From Cycas panzhihuaensis (lineage: Eukaryota; Cycadophyta): DNA of 64,000 nt. Numbering within the stretch: position 1 is the first letter of the stretch; the number at the start of each line of letters is the position of its first letter. Under the pieces are notes generated by a model. That model worked only from the letters and a program-made list of their open reading frames with translations. It did no database searches and had not been told where the DNA came from. The position numbers and the translations under genes were made by a program. The DNA is taken from assembly GCA_023213395.1 (NCBI GenBank), contig CM041465.1:3224001-3288000 (forward strand). The letters run 5' to 3'. This document shows positions 35,110 through 46,106 of this stretch, one piece after another.

Positions 35110-35660
35110 CTATCACCACCTCTGCCTACCCTGAACCCCTAAGAGTTAGAGGCATCCTCCATAAAACTCCAATATCTATCTTGATCGACGGTGGTGCATC
35201 ACTTAACTTCATTGATATTTTGATAGCCAGATAACTCAACCTATATATTGTCCCAAAAAATGGCTTCACATATTCTCTACTAGGGTACCAGAAACTCCAT
35301 TGTGCAGGTGTTATTAAAAATCTCTAAGTCTAAATTAGCTCATACCTTTTGGTGTCAGATTTCTATGCCTTATCAATAGGAGGATTCAATGCTATCTTGG
35401 GGATTCAATGGTTGCAAACACTAGGGACCTATAGCATGAACACCTTACCTACAAATCCATTCATTGTCTTCAAAGACCACATGGGTCAAAATCACAAAAT
35501 TTTTAGAATGCAATCCCCTCCTAACCAAGTGGTCTCTCCTGGATGTATGAAATGCTATCTTCAATCTCACCTAGGGTATATAGTCTATCTCAATAATATT
35601 CAAATCGCACCACAAATTCATCCATGCATCCAGGATGTCATTACCTAATATGAACAAGTA
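35110..35660 (+). pseudogene. pol: Chromovirus protease
   Basis: 'ISILIDGGASLNFIDILIAR' at 35172-35232 is a gypsy retropepsin active site with the catalytic Asp. 'FNAILGIQWLQTLGTYSMN' at 35385-35441 is its conserved C-terminal motif. One stop (35232) separates the halves. Confidence 0.85.
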
Positions 35661-36520
35661 TTTGCCCCTCTACCTGAGACTACCCCTCCTGACCATGGTT
35701 CCTATCATACAATTGACCTCTAAGCTAACCATGACCCTATCAGCCTTCGACCTTACTGTAACTCATACTTCTAGAAGAATGAAATTAAGAAACTCATAAA
35801 TGATCTCCTCGACATGGGCATAATCCAACCAAGTAAAAGCCCTTATGTAGCCCCAATTGTCTTAGTTAGTAAGAAGGATGGCTCCTTTCGCCTTTGCGTT
35901 GGCTATAGGGAATTAAATAAGCTTACCATTAAAAATAAATTTCCCACCCCTTGCATAGATGACATGCTGGATGAAATCCATGGCGTCACCATTTTTTCCA
36001 AGTTAGACCTCCAATCTAGGTACTACCAAATCCCAATTGCCCTACAAGATTGCCATAAGATAACATTTCGCACGTATCATGGCCATTTTAAGTTTTGTGT
36101 AATGCCCTTTGGCCTTTGTAATGCCCCGACAACCTTCCAAGCTCTCATGAATAAAATCTTTGGCCCCTACCTTCGAAAGTTTGTCATAGTTTTCTTCGAT
36201 GACATTCTTATTTATAGTGCCTGCTTAGATCATCATATCCAACACCTAGAAATTATTCTCTAAATATTACAAAACCACGAACTCTATGCAAAACTATTTA
36301 AGTGTGAGTTTGGGCAATCAGAACTCAATTATTTGGGTCATATCATATCATCAGAAGGGGTACGCGTAGACCCTGATAAAATATCAGTCATCACAACATG
36401 GCCTACACCTACCACTCTTACCCAACTATGAGCATTCCTTAGGCTCATTGGTTTTTATTGACGCTTTGTATGTAATTATGTTGCTCTTGACGTCCCATTA
36501 ACCAACCTCCTTCGCAAAGA
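35661..36520 (+). pseudogene. pol: Chromovirus reverse transcriptase
   Basis: 35814-36263 is open for 149 codons and holds RT blocks 1-5: 'PSKSPYVAPIVLVSKKDGS', 'LCVGYRELNKLTIKNKFP', 'IFSKLDLQSRYYQIPI', 'MPFGLCNAPTTFQALMN' and the catalytic FFDD at 36192-36203. 'LGHIISSEGVRVDPDK' continues after a stop. The catalytic Asp pair is intact. Confidence 0.93.
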
Positions 36521-37010
36521 GGCCTTCCAATGGTCTCCAAAAGTGGATGTTGCCTTTTCTCACCTCAAGGCTGTAATGACCTCCACTCTAGTCCTCATTA
36601 CTCTTGATTTCAACCAACCCTTCCAACTTGAATACAATGCTTCAGGGTTTGGTTTAGGCACAGTCCTAATACAAGACTCTCATCCCATTGCATTCGAAAT
36701 CTGAAAATTAAAAGATCATGAGCTTCATCTCTCTCTATATATTAGAAAGAGATGAAGGTTATTCTCCATGCTATTGATAAACAACAACAATATCTCTTAG
36801 GCTGTAAGTTCATTATTCTCACAGATCATCGTAGCCTCCATAATTTATTGACTCAACCAGTCTTGTTTGAAGAACAAGCTAAGTGGGTTCACCGATTACA
36901 AGACTTTGACTTCTCAATAGCATATAAAAAAGGCAAGGACAATACAATGGAAGATGATCTTTCATGTCTTCACCCTGATAATAATGTTCCTAACCGAAGC
37001 CTCCATGCCA
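36521..37010 (+). pseudogene. pol: Chromovirus RNase H
   Basis: 'FQLEYNASGFGLGTVL' matches the RNase H start, with the first Asp changed to Asn. 'GYKVILHAIDKQQQYLLG'-like sequence, 'IILTDHRSLHNLLTQPV' and 'IAYKKGKDNTMEDDLSCLHP' complete the domain. 36752-37273 is open for 173 codons and runs into the integrase zinc domain. Confidence 0.87.
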
Positions 37011-38280
37011 TTACCAATCCCCAACCACTTTGGCTTGATGAACTATGTGTTAAAAATCAAGCCCAACCAGACTATCCTAATTGGAGAAAAAAAGTCCTCA
37101 CCCATAAAGGTTGGTCAACCTTTAACAATCACCTCCTCTACCACAATCGTATCTTTGTCCATACTTCCTCTTCATTCATCCATAAAATCCTAATAAAATA
37201 CCACTCGCCCCCCCTTGGCAGCCACTCTGGCTTTGATAAGACTTATCGACAGATTCACGTAGATTTCTTTTAGCCCCATATGAAGACCACCATATTCACC
37301 TTCGTATTAGAATGTGACACCTATCAATGAAATAAAGTAGAGACCAAACCTCTCCCTGGCCTTCTCCAACTATTAAATATTCCTTAAGGAATGTGGCAAG
37401 ATATTGCCATGGACTTCATCATGGGCCTACCTCCATCTTCCAGGTTTGACTCCATTTGGGTAGTCATTGATCGATTAACCAAGTACTCACTTTCTTCCAG
37501 TGCACACCTCATATTCATCCTCACGTCTCGCTGATTTGTATGTCTAATTCATATATCGCCTCCATGGATTTCCATCATCTATTGTTTACGACTGAGACCC
37601 TAAGTTTACTAGCTCCTTTTGGCAAGAACTCTTTAAGGCTGTTGGAATCTCATTTAACATGAGTTATGGCTACCACCCACAAACAAATGGCTAATCCAAG
37701 GTTCTAAACAAAACTTTAGAAACTTATCTACATTGCTTTACCTTAGAACACCAAGCTAAGTGGACCTCATGGCTTACCCTGGCCGAGTATTGGTATAACT
37801 CTTCCCATCATTATGCCATTGGTATGTCCTCCTTTTTGGCTCTTTATGGCTACCACCCACCTTCCCACCATATCCTAGCCACAAAATTTTGAACAGCTTA
37901 TGTGCAATAAAAGCTTCAAGAAATGGATCAAATCTTGCATGCCCTTTGACAAAATTTAGCCACTGCTTGAAATCAAATGAAGCAACTTGCAGATTGCCAC
38001 TGATCTGATCGATCCTTTGATATTGGAGATCTAGTATACCTTCACCTCAAACCCTATAAGCAACAATCCCATAAGTCACATCAAGAACATAAACTAAGCC
38101 CCCGCTACTATGGCCCTTATAAGATCTTGCACAGAATCGATGAAGTTGCTTACGCCCTTGAACTCCTCCCAAATACTAATATCCATAATGTTTTCCATGT
38201 GCCCTGCCTAAAAAAATACCTTGGCACTAAAGTTACACCCCACACAACCTTACCCATCCTCTCTGAAGAGAAAACTCTCA
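37011..38280 (+). pseudogene. pol: Chromovirus integrase
   Basis: 'HSGFDKTYRQIHVDFF' near 37220 is the HHCC zinc domain. '[20 protein letters not shown]' holds the first catalytic Asp. The second lies in 'IVYD*DPKFTSSFWQELF' and the Glu region is 'YHPQTNG*SKVLNK', where Glu is not kept. 'SPRYYGPYKILHRIDEVAY' and 'NVFHVPCLKKYLG' are the GPY/F end. Frameshifts near 37490 and several stops are present. Confidence 0.85.
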
Positions 38281-38449
38281 CAATTCCTCTTGATAAAATC
38301 CTTGCCAGTCACAAGCACTGCCTTCAGAATCGTACTATTTTTGAACACTTAGTATAGTGAGTCAGTTGTAATGCAAATAAACCTACATGGGAATCCGAGA
38401 AGTTCATCCAGCAACATCCTCATCTCCAACACTGTGAGGACTCAACATC
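38281..38449 (+). pseudogene. Chromovirus chromodomain
   Basis: After the integrase, 'NRTIFEHLV', two stops (TAG TGA where Gln-Trp stands in the family), 'VSCNANKPTWESEKFIQQHP' and 'HLQHCEDSTSQRGG' match a chromodomain. This module steers integration to marked chromatin in chromoviruses. The aromatic cage is partly lost through the TGA. Confidence 0.78.
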
Positions 38450-38464
38450 TCAGAGGGGAGGACC
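38450..38464 (+). other. Polypurine tract of the chromovirus
   Basis: TCAGAGGGGAGGACC directly precedes the 3' LTR. Confidence 0.9.
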
Positions 38465-38810
38465 TATTACATAACCCCACCTTTCCTTAGTATTAGCAAG
38501 AAGGAGCCACCAGTGAGTAAGGATTAAGGTGTTTATTAAGATATATGTATGGACCGTTAAGTCATCCAATAAGATGTAAGGCCACTAGGGCCACCAATAG
38601 AATCATAAGGATGAAGACCCTTACTTGTGTATTTAAAGGGTTAAATCACTTGTAATGTTGTTGAGTATTATATCTTGAAAGAGAAAGTACTTTGGTCCTC
38701 ATTTTGGTGATTTACTATCTGTAATTTGCTTGCACACTTGCATTATTTTGGCTTCATTTTCTACTAATTTTCATACCTGCAAGTCTAGATTTCTAAGAAG
38801 GAACAACCCA
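38465..38810 (+). repeat. 3' LTR of the chromovirus
   Basis: It starts TATTACATAACCCC (TG decayed to TA) and ends GGAACAACCCA, followed by the GTGCA duplication. Confidence 0.93.
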
Positions 38811-38815
38811 GTGCA

Positions 38816-39184
38816 GAAGGATAAGAGTAAGTCTCTACTCTGTCCCATTCGTGAAAAACCAATGTGGGTGTGAAAGGATAAGGGTTGTATCATTTTAGAA
38901 AATTAAAACTTATGAAAATCTAAAAGGGAATGGGGGATGACCAAATGGTATATGGAGACTTAATAGATTTTAGCTACAAAATTCATTGTCCTGATTGGCT
39001 ATATGGCTTTATTTAAATAGCTACTTGAGCTAGGTTAGTAGATTAGGAAATATGTGGGTTTTCTTCCCCATAAGGGTTTCCTACAAAAGTGTCATAGTAG
39101 TTTGCTTTATAAGAGGCTCAAATTAAGACCTCATAGGATAGAATAAAATATGATAAAATGACATTCTACCATTAAGAGGGAGAT
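38816..39184 (+). other. 3' untranslated part of copia II with polypurine tract
   Basis: It resumes copia II after the insertion. ACTCTGTCCCATTCGTGAAAA near 38836 resembles ACTCTATCTCATTCATGAAAA near 32281 on the other side, so the element had an internal direct repeat here. AAGAGGGAGA at 39174-39183 is the purine tract before the 3' LTR. Confidence 0.75.
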
Positions 39185-39458
39185 TGAAAGGGTTAATGTC
39201 ACAAGGTCATTACATTAGTTGATTGTTTCTTAAAAGGGTCTTAAGTGAACTTTAAATTAGATCACTTAAGTGAAATACACTTTCATGTGCATTATGTGTA
39301 ATTTCATTTCAACTAACTCTAATGCTCCCTCTCTCAATATAAAAGTAAAAGCTCAATGGATGAGGCTCATTCTTACATCCCCATTTTGTAAGAGCTACTT
39401 TCTTTCTCTCAAGTCTCTCTTCCTCCCATGTTTTCCTTTGTGTTTAGTGCATGGATAC
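39185..39458 (+). repeat. 3' LTR of copia II, end missing
   Basis: TGAAAGGGTTAATGTCACAA to GTGTTTAGTGCATGGA aligns with the 5' LTR. The last 30 bp of the LTR are absent and a microsatellite starts at that point. Confidence 0.9.
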
Positions 39459-39522
39459 ATATGTATGTATATATATATACATACATACATACACACACAC
39501 ATACACACACAAACACAATAGA
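39459..39522 (+). repeat. ATAC/AT/AC microsatellite
   Basis: TACATATGTATGTATATATATATACATACATAC followed by ACACACACAC-type repeats. The left flank of copia II (25351-25365) is a related AT/AC run, so the element may have inserted into a microsatellite. Confidence 0.93.
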
Positions 39523-40254
39523 ATATTCCTCTAAAAATAATATTCCTTATATTTAAAATTTTAAATTTCCATATTTCTCTTCTACTCTAAGAATAATAAT
39601 CAAATGTTACCCTCTTTTTTATACCACCTATTCTACCGAATCCTTCTCTCTTCTATATGAATATTTACTCAAACACCTAGTCACCTCTTTAAGTAATTAT
39701 ATAATTAAATTTTGTAAATAATTTTACTAAATATCAGGTTTTATTCTAGCTTAACTTATTAATTATAGAGATTACCTAGTGGAGTTACATTTATACTATC
39801 CTCAATATAATGAATACTAAAAAAATAGTTGAACACCAAGATCAATTTTGAAAAGACATCATTGAAGGAATTACTTAAGCAATCCATGAGGTGATACAAA
39901 TATCAAACACACTTATAAATTACACTCTATAACAAATACTAGAAAAATTAAAGTAGAAAATGATTGTGCTAGATTCTAAGGATGAAGGAATTGGTCATCA
40001 TCTATACAATAAGAACTGACATAAAGGGGACAATCATAGGCTAAGAATAACATAATTCTAAGTAAATCTCACAAATAAGACCATAAGAAAATATTTGAAT
40101 GATTATTAAAATATGACACCTGAAGAATAAAAAGAGGTTGGATTTTAGGAATATTTTAATTGTTTATAGTTAATATGGTCATAGAAAAAAAAGAAATTAC
40201 TATAGAAAATTATAGTCCAACACTTTAGTATTGAGAAAAAGGCACACGAACTTT
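39523..40254. other. AT-rich stretch, no gene seen
   Basis: Only low-complexity AT-rich DNA. It may include the unrecognisable start of the gag relic that follows. Confidence 0.4.
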
Positions 40255-40710
40255 GGGTGTCAATTCATCAAATGGAAAATTATTTTTATTTGATGGAAAT
40301 CAAAGATGATAAACAAGTATAGTTTTCCACACTATATTTAGATTGTGTAGCCTGTGAATGATGGCAAAACCTAGGGAGCATTAAGTATTAGACTGAACCA
40401 CCATCATGCAAAATATTTATAACATCATTCCTAAGACAATTTGAGATAATCACGAATCATGATTATTATTTTAAACTTAGAAAGTTAAGGTAGAAAAGAT
40501 TTATCAAGGAATACAATATCACATTCACTAAATTATCATATGTAATGTAGGATATACCCACTGGTAAGTTGATGTAACTATATATTGATGTCTTGATAAT
40601 GGAAATCTAAATTGATGTTATGATATAAGATTGTCTATATCTGATTAAAGTAATGCAATTAGCTCAAATATATGAAGATAAAGTAAATTTCATAAGTAAA
40701 TCCAAGTTTA
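40255..40710 (+). pseudogene. gag: Ty3/gypsy gag relic
   Basis: A single plus frame, broken by TAG, TGA and TAA, reads 'MENYFYLMEIKDDKQV', 'FSTLYLDCVACE*WQNLGSI', 'LRQFEIITNHDYYFKLRKLR', 'KRFIKEYNITFTKLSYVM' and 'IYEDKVNFISKSK'. The order matches the gypsy capsid domain, with Trp-Trp (one now TGA), the 'F...F..RDP' part and the 'QT.SV..Y..EF' part. No protease or polymerase follows, and copia III starts 0.66 kb later. Confidence 0.65.
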
Positions 40711-41365
40711 TAATCTACATTCCTCCATTTGTTTGGGCAAATACAATAGTTATTAGATCTTTATATTTAAATGTTAAGTCATATACTTTATATTATTAAG
40801 TTGTGCATTTTATATAAAGTACTTTACCACTCAATATGATAAAGTACACATCCACATTCTTTTTAGTAAGTTTAATGTTGTCACTTGAAGGTTTATACCT
40901 ATCATGTACTTTTGCATATGTGAATGCACATGGGGCATGGTGTATAGATTTAATAAATGTCAAGCATGCAACCTCATAAGCTTCATCCTCCTTCTCTATA
41001 TATTAAGACCATTTTCTCATCTAGAGCATGAGTGAGAAGTGATGTACTATTATGTTGCATATTTAAATATAAGCTAATCTTATTATTTTAGAGTTAAGAA
41101 TAATTCTTTACTCTATTATTAATGTATTTTATATGCTTGAGTATTTTCTTGCTCATTAGCTAGTTTGTTTGGAGTTACTGCTTCAGTGCTAATCACAAAA
41201 TCTCTTAGCACATATGATTTTATGTTGTCATTGTGGTATCAAAGCTACTTAGTGAGGAGTTCTTGTTGATTTAAAATTTGAAGAAATACACAAAATTCTC
41301 AATGATGACCTTCACTCTTTGAAAATAATTCATGGTTATTTTTTACCTAATTTTGCGCTAAAGTA
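40711..41365. other. AT-rich spacer before copia III
   Basis: No coding signal. TTTTA at 41366-41370 is the left target duplication of copia III. Confidence 0.5.
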
Positions 41366-41370
41366 TTTTA

Positions 41371-42028
41371 TGTTGAGAAAACTAGGTCTCAATAACCAGA
41401 AACTGCCACCAAGATCTAAACTATTTTGCAACTAGTCATAGAAATTGAATCTGAAATTTAACATGCAAGTTCTTAAACTATAGATAATACAATAAATAAA
41501 TTAGAAAGCTAAAGCATCACATATACACTAGATATAACATGGAAAAACCCTAACAGTGTGCAAGGGAAACATCCACACAGGAAAAGTATTGTTCTTTATT
41601 ATCTAAGAATGGAGAAATGTATATAATCTATATTAGAATACTCATAACAATAACAAACAGTTGTCTCTTGTCAATACAGTATATCTAGTACATTGAATAC
41701 CATTAACATAATAAAAAAACACCCTAAATCAGGCTATATGAGAGAGTCATATAAGGCACAAATCTTGGCCGTCAAATATAGGGTATTTTTAATAAATGAC
41801 CCTGATTCTCTTTACAATTTAGTATGTTTCACAGTGCTAGCTTTTCAGGTCAAGGGCTACTGCCCTTGAACCCTCTCTTTACAGAGGGGGTTCTAGCTCC
41901 CCCTACAACCCCTAGCCAAGGGAGGCTCCTAGTCCCCTTAGATGCCCCCACAAAATTTTGGGGAGGAACTGTATTACCAACCTATCAAAATTCTTGCTTC
42001 CAAAACATTGTTATCATATTGTCTAACA
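41371..42028 (-). repeat. 3' LTR of copia III (left copy)
   Basis: It starts TGTTGAGAAAACTAGGTCTC and ends TATTGTCTAACA on the plus strand. The part at 41850-41960 is rich in G and C runs that can pair (CCCTCT...AGAGGG). It matches the right copy throughout. Confidence 0.93.
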
Positions 42029-42039
42029 ATCTTCACCTT

Positions 42040-43300
42040 GATAATAATATACTTGAGACTCTTCCTAGACCATTCATCACTTTTTCTACAATATAAAAGA
42101 AGTCAAGCAAACACCATTTGAACTTCTCTAATAGTACTAGTTTTGTGAACATATCAACATAATTTTATTTTATGTTAATATTCTCAACTGTCACTCCACC
42201 TGCTTCCATAACCTATTTAACAAAATGGTATTTAAGTGTAATATGCTTTGTCTTATTATAATAAGATAGATTCTTTACTAAGTAAATGACACTTTAACTG
42301 TCATGAAATACCTTTACCTTTTCCTATTTCCTTCCAATCTCAACCAATAGACCCTATAACTAGATTGCTTCCTTATAAGCATGTTCTATAGCAATATATT
42401 CTACTTCTATAGTTGATAATGCAATTATGTTCTACAATTTTGACACCCAACTAACTAGATTATTTGCAAGAGTAAATAGATAACCCAAAATAGACCTTCT
42501 CTTATCTAAATCTCCTAAAAAGTTTGAACCAACATATCCATAAAATTGATTACCTATACCACCAAAGGTGACGTAATATTCACTTGTGCCCCTCAAATAT
42601 TGAAGCACCTATTTCATTGTTGCCCAATGTTTCTTTTTTAGATTTGTCATAAACTTACTAACTATACCAACTTCATGTAAAATGTTAGGCCTTATACATA
42701 CCATAGCATACATCAAACTCTCTACTGCACTAGCATAAGGTACACAAGATATATAATCTTTTTCTTCTTTATTATTAGGACTCAAACTCAAAGAAAGCTT
42801 GAAATGGGAAGCCAACGGGATACTCATTGGTTTCACATTTACCATACCAAATTTGGTTAGCACAATCTCTACATATTTTTGCTGTGATAACCATAGCTTA
42901 AAATTTTTCTTGTCTCTATATATCTAGATACCTAAGATTTGTTTTGAAGCTCCTAGGTCCTTCATATTAAAAGTCTAAGCCAATTGAGCCTTTAACTTTT
43001 TGATTTATGCCATACTCTTACATGAAACCATCATGTCATTAATATATAATACCAAGATAATGAATAAACTATTGTCCAAGAATTTAAAGTAAATATAATG
43101 ATCATACTACCTCTTTTGAAATTTTGGCTCTCCGTGAAGGTATCAAACTTCTTGTACCATTTCCTAAGTGATTACTTCAAGCCATATAATGATTTCTTGA
43201 GTATGCAATTAAGTCTTTTTATACCATCCTATATAAACCTTTCTAGTTGATCCATATAGATCTCTTGAAAATCAATCATGTTTTCTATGCAAAGCCTTTA
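42040..43300 (-). pseudogene. pol: copia III RT C-terminal half and RNase H
   Basis: On the minus strand, 43300 down to about 43130 reads 'KGFA*K' and on to 'KKSLYGL'-type sequence. 42609-42863 is open for 84 codons and includes 'FGMVNVKPMSIPLASHFKLS' and 'CVPYASAVESLMYAMVCIRP', the RT-RNase H linker. RNase H blocks with frameshifts run to about 42100. It is the downstream half of the RT gene split by gypsy N. Confidence 0.83.
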
Positions 43301-43305
43301 GCCAC

Positions 43306-45832
43306 TGTTTCCCAGCTAGTGGGAATGGACTCGGGACGCATCGACACAGGTTTGTGCAGGTATATGTTCTTACTTTTCTTACTTATGGTTGCTAAGGGAA
43401 TTTAGAATAGTTTGATTGACATGTGCCTGCCTACATGCATTTGTTTGATTGCCTGTTCATAATGCATGTGCCTAACGGCACCTCTTAGCCTATGACGACT
43501 CACAGCGGGGGCATTCCTCAGCGAATGCGACACCCCGTATGGCGTACAGCCACCCACGATGTCTCCATGGTCTCTCGGGATGCTCCTGCCAGCTCGTTTG
43601 TCCTTATTGCCACATGCCACTTATGTTGCAAATCCTTTCTAAGTTCGATTTAATCCTTAGTTAGGATGCTTTGCATTGTTTTGGGTACTTGCCCACTGCT
43701 TGGGCATTCCCTCAGTTGTTCCCATTCATGATTAGCCTCTATTTTTGCCTCAAAACCTGATTTCGCTGCTTATTTTTCTCTTTTTTAAAATTTCGTCTGC
43801 ATGACAAAACTTAGCTTACCACAAAGTTTGCGGTACCGGTCGTCTGCATGTAAACTTAGCTAGCATGCAAAAGTTTGCGTGATTTACTGCTTAAAATTTG
43901 AAAAAAAGAAACCACGTGATGATGGTAGTGTTTTCATGAATCGGCGTGGCTTCGAATCAGTTGGAGGCGCCCCAAGGCCCCCAACGTTCACTTGCTATGC
44001 CCAAGGCATAAAAGCATTTTTTCTATTCATTATTGAGCGTTCTTCAACTCACTTTTCAAGTTTTCTAGAGGACTTCTTCACAAAAAGACAAGACAAAAGA
44101 AAGAGTGACAAGAGAACTTCTTCTCAGCTTGGACAGAGGCAGAGGGTCGCTATTAGTCGGAGTTGCGGCCATTGCCGCCCCTATGGAGCTCCATTACAAG
44201 CACCACCTCTCCTCACAAATACCCAAGGCTTCAAGAGGTTTTCTTCACCAAAAAACCACTCCAAAGCTCCCAACTTGCATGAGGCTCTACTCTTCCACTC
44301 TCATGCAAAGCACATTCAACTCCACTTCTTGGACACCGCTTGGGCTGCTGCCCCCAAGTTACCAAGTGCCTACATGCACTCATTCTTCTCCATTCAAGGT
44401 ATTTATTGGCTCTATTAGTGTTTTTTCTGCTTGTTTTTTCCATTGGGTTGCTTGCAAATTCTTTCCTCTTGTTTGCATGCACTTCCTTTGAGTTTCTTTT
44501 AGCCGTTTGATGCATGTAACCTTAGTATTTGTGGCTTGCTATAGGGCTGCCTTAGATTGGGCCCATTTCTTTACATTTCCTTGAGACTCATCCTTACCCC
44601 CTTAGCTTGCTCTTTCGCCGTTTCTCAAGCTAGCCGGTACAAAGGGTCTTACACAAGGATTTGAGGGAGATAGGCGGGGTTAGTCCCCATTGCCGTCCTT
44701 CTCCCTAAGGGTTCCGTCCCTTGTCCTCTCTCCCTTTACTACCCGCGCTCTCTTGGGAAACGAGGTTAGGGAAACCTAAGGGAGTCGGTTTGAACTCTCT
44801 TCTTGGCGTAGGTAACTTGTCACAACCTATCTCACCTTATTGCCTGCTAGTATTGCCTTCCTGAACCCCGTGGAGACCTCTCGTGGGTGAGTTAGCCATC
44901 ATGAGGCTACACTCAATCCCTAATAGCATGTTTTATGGTGTATGATAGCTTGCATGCTTCAAATGCGATTAGTTTCATTTTTGTTACGTATTAGCACTTA
45001 ACTACATTTTTCTAGCTTACTTGATTTCATTTTCAGTGTATACATATATATCTTGTCGTGCTTCGTAGCCTCTCTCCCAAGAGGAGAGCGTTCTTTCTAT
45101 TTGTACGTAGGGTCGCTTAAGAGGGAGTGGCGCGCGAGATCAACCCGTTGCCGGTCGGCTCTCGCACGGTATTCTTCCCCCTTCTTGTTTTGAGCTTCAC
45201 TTTCCGTTCTTTTAGTTTATTTAGTCCTTGCATGCTCTCGGGGAGGTAAGTGAACCCCCTTCATTGTCTTCGATCGACGTTGCATGCGTGGAGGATGGAG
45301 AGGAGGAGCGCAACCGAGGAGGGGAACCTGCGTTTCTACTCGGACGCCGTATCCAGGTATTTTCCACGTATCTCTCGTATTTCCTTTATGCTTTTACGTC
45401 TCTTTGCATTTACTTTGATAGGTAAAGGAACATAAAAGAAGAAGGAAAAACAAATCGTTTACTTTACATTTGCTTTCTTGTACTTCTTTATTACATTGCA
45501 TGACATAGTAGTGTAGGTCCCATTTACCTATACCCCTTAGCCACACTTATCCCTTACTCCGTGACACGTTTGGTTGATTGCCCCCCTCGTCGCCTTCTCA
45601 TTGCCTTGAGAAGCCGCGACGTGCGAGGTTCTTTTCCCTTCCCGCCATCGAAGGGTAGGAAGGCCTCGACTTGCACGCGGCTACCGGAAGCAACCAGGGC
45701 ACCTTGCGATCCGTGCCGCGCTCCGGCGCGGACGTCTGTGAGGTATGATCCTCGCTAGTTAGCCCGCTTAGCATATTGTTTCTATGCCCTTGCCGCTAGG
45801 CGTTGGATCATTGCCCCACGGAGAGCGTTTCA
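43306..45832 (+). repeat. 5' LTR of gypsy N
   Basis: It starts TGTTTCCCAGCTAGTGGGAA and ends GGAGAGCGTTTCA. A likely TATA box CATAAAAG lies at 44007-44014. Short open frames on both strands recur in the 3' LTR only because the LTRs are near copies. I see no protein domain in them. Confidence 0.95.
44007..44014 (+). promoter_or_regulatory. Candidate TATA box of gypsy N LTR
   Basis: CATAAAAG in GCCCAAGGCATAAAAGCA is conserved in the 3' LTR at 51482-51489. Sequence downstream (TTATTGAGCGTTCTTCAAC) is identical in both LTRs. The transcription start is not known. Confidence 0.45.
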
Positions 45833-45853
45833 CTGGCGACCATACTGGGGACT
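45833..45853 (+). other. Primer-binding site of gypsy N
   Basis: CTGGCGACCATACTGGGGAC lies right after the 5' LTR end. I do not assign the tRNA with certainty. The same site, decayed, serves the remnant at the window's left edge (1902-1922). Confidence 0.85.
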
Positions 45854-46106
45854 GCCAGTAAGGGAGCTAGATCCGCTTCCCCTTCGTGTTGGTGCTCTTG
45901 CCTTTAGGTAGTTTCGCATTCTGTGTTTTGAGTTGGGCAACCCCCAACGTGTTTGCAGTGCTTTCCTTTCTTTTCCTTTTCGCTTTTTCTAACAACGCTC
46001 GCAGAGGCGTTGCATGCGACGTTTCTCGCGCCGCTTGCGGGGTTTGCCGCCATTGTTAGAAGACCAATCTTCGCGTTTCATTCCATCGTCGAACCCCGAT
46101 TCGGCA

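Larger units (their letters stand above)
32317..38810 (+). mobile_element. Chromovirus (Ty3/gypsy with chromodomain), nested in copia II
   Basis: LTRs of 347 and 346 bp, an exact 5-bp target duplication (GTGCA at 32312-32316 and 38811-38815), an initiator-Met primer site and a purine tract define the element. It is 6.5 kb. Gag, protease, RT, RNase H, integrase and a terminal chromodomain are in gypsy order. It lies in the 3' untranslated part of copia II, so it inserted later. The coding frames have many stops and at least two frameshifts. Confidence 0.95.
25366..39458 (+). mobile_element. Ty1/copia LTR retrotransposon II, interrupted by a chromovirus
   Basis: A 298-bp 5' LTR with a perfect primer site, a copia gag-pol, a purine tract at 39174 and a matching 3' LTR define one element. 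It is split after its RNase H by a gypsy insertion (32317-38810). Without the insert it is about 7.6 kb, long for copia because of a 2-kb leader. The pol frames are more readable than in copia I, and all three integrase acids are kept. The last 30 bp of the 3' LTR are replaced by a microsatellite, so no target duplication can be checked. Confidence 0.88.

Noticed and set aside
32264-38880. ACTCTRTCYCATTCRTGAAAA on both sides of the chromovirus as a longer target duplication
   Set aside because: The exact 5-bp GTGCA is the duplication. The longer similarity is diverged and not flush with the LTR ends, so it is an internal repeat of copia II.
44105-44515. ORFs of 94-179 codons inside the gypsy N LTR on both strands
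   Set aside because: They recur at 51.6-52.0 kb only because the two LTRs are near copies. Frames on opposite strands overlap, no domain is visible, and GC-rich sequence yields long chance frames.
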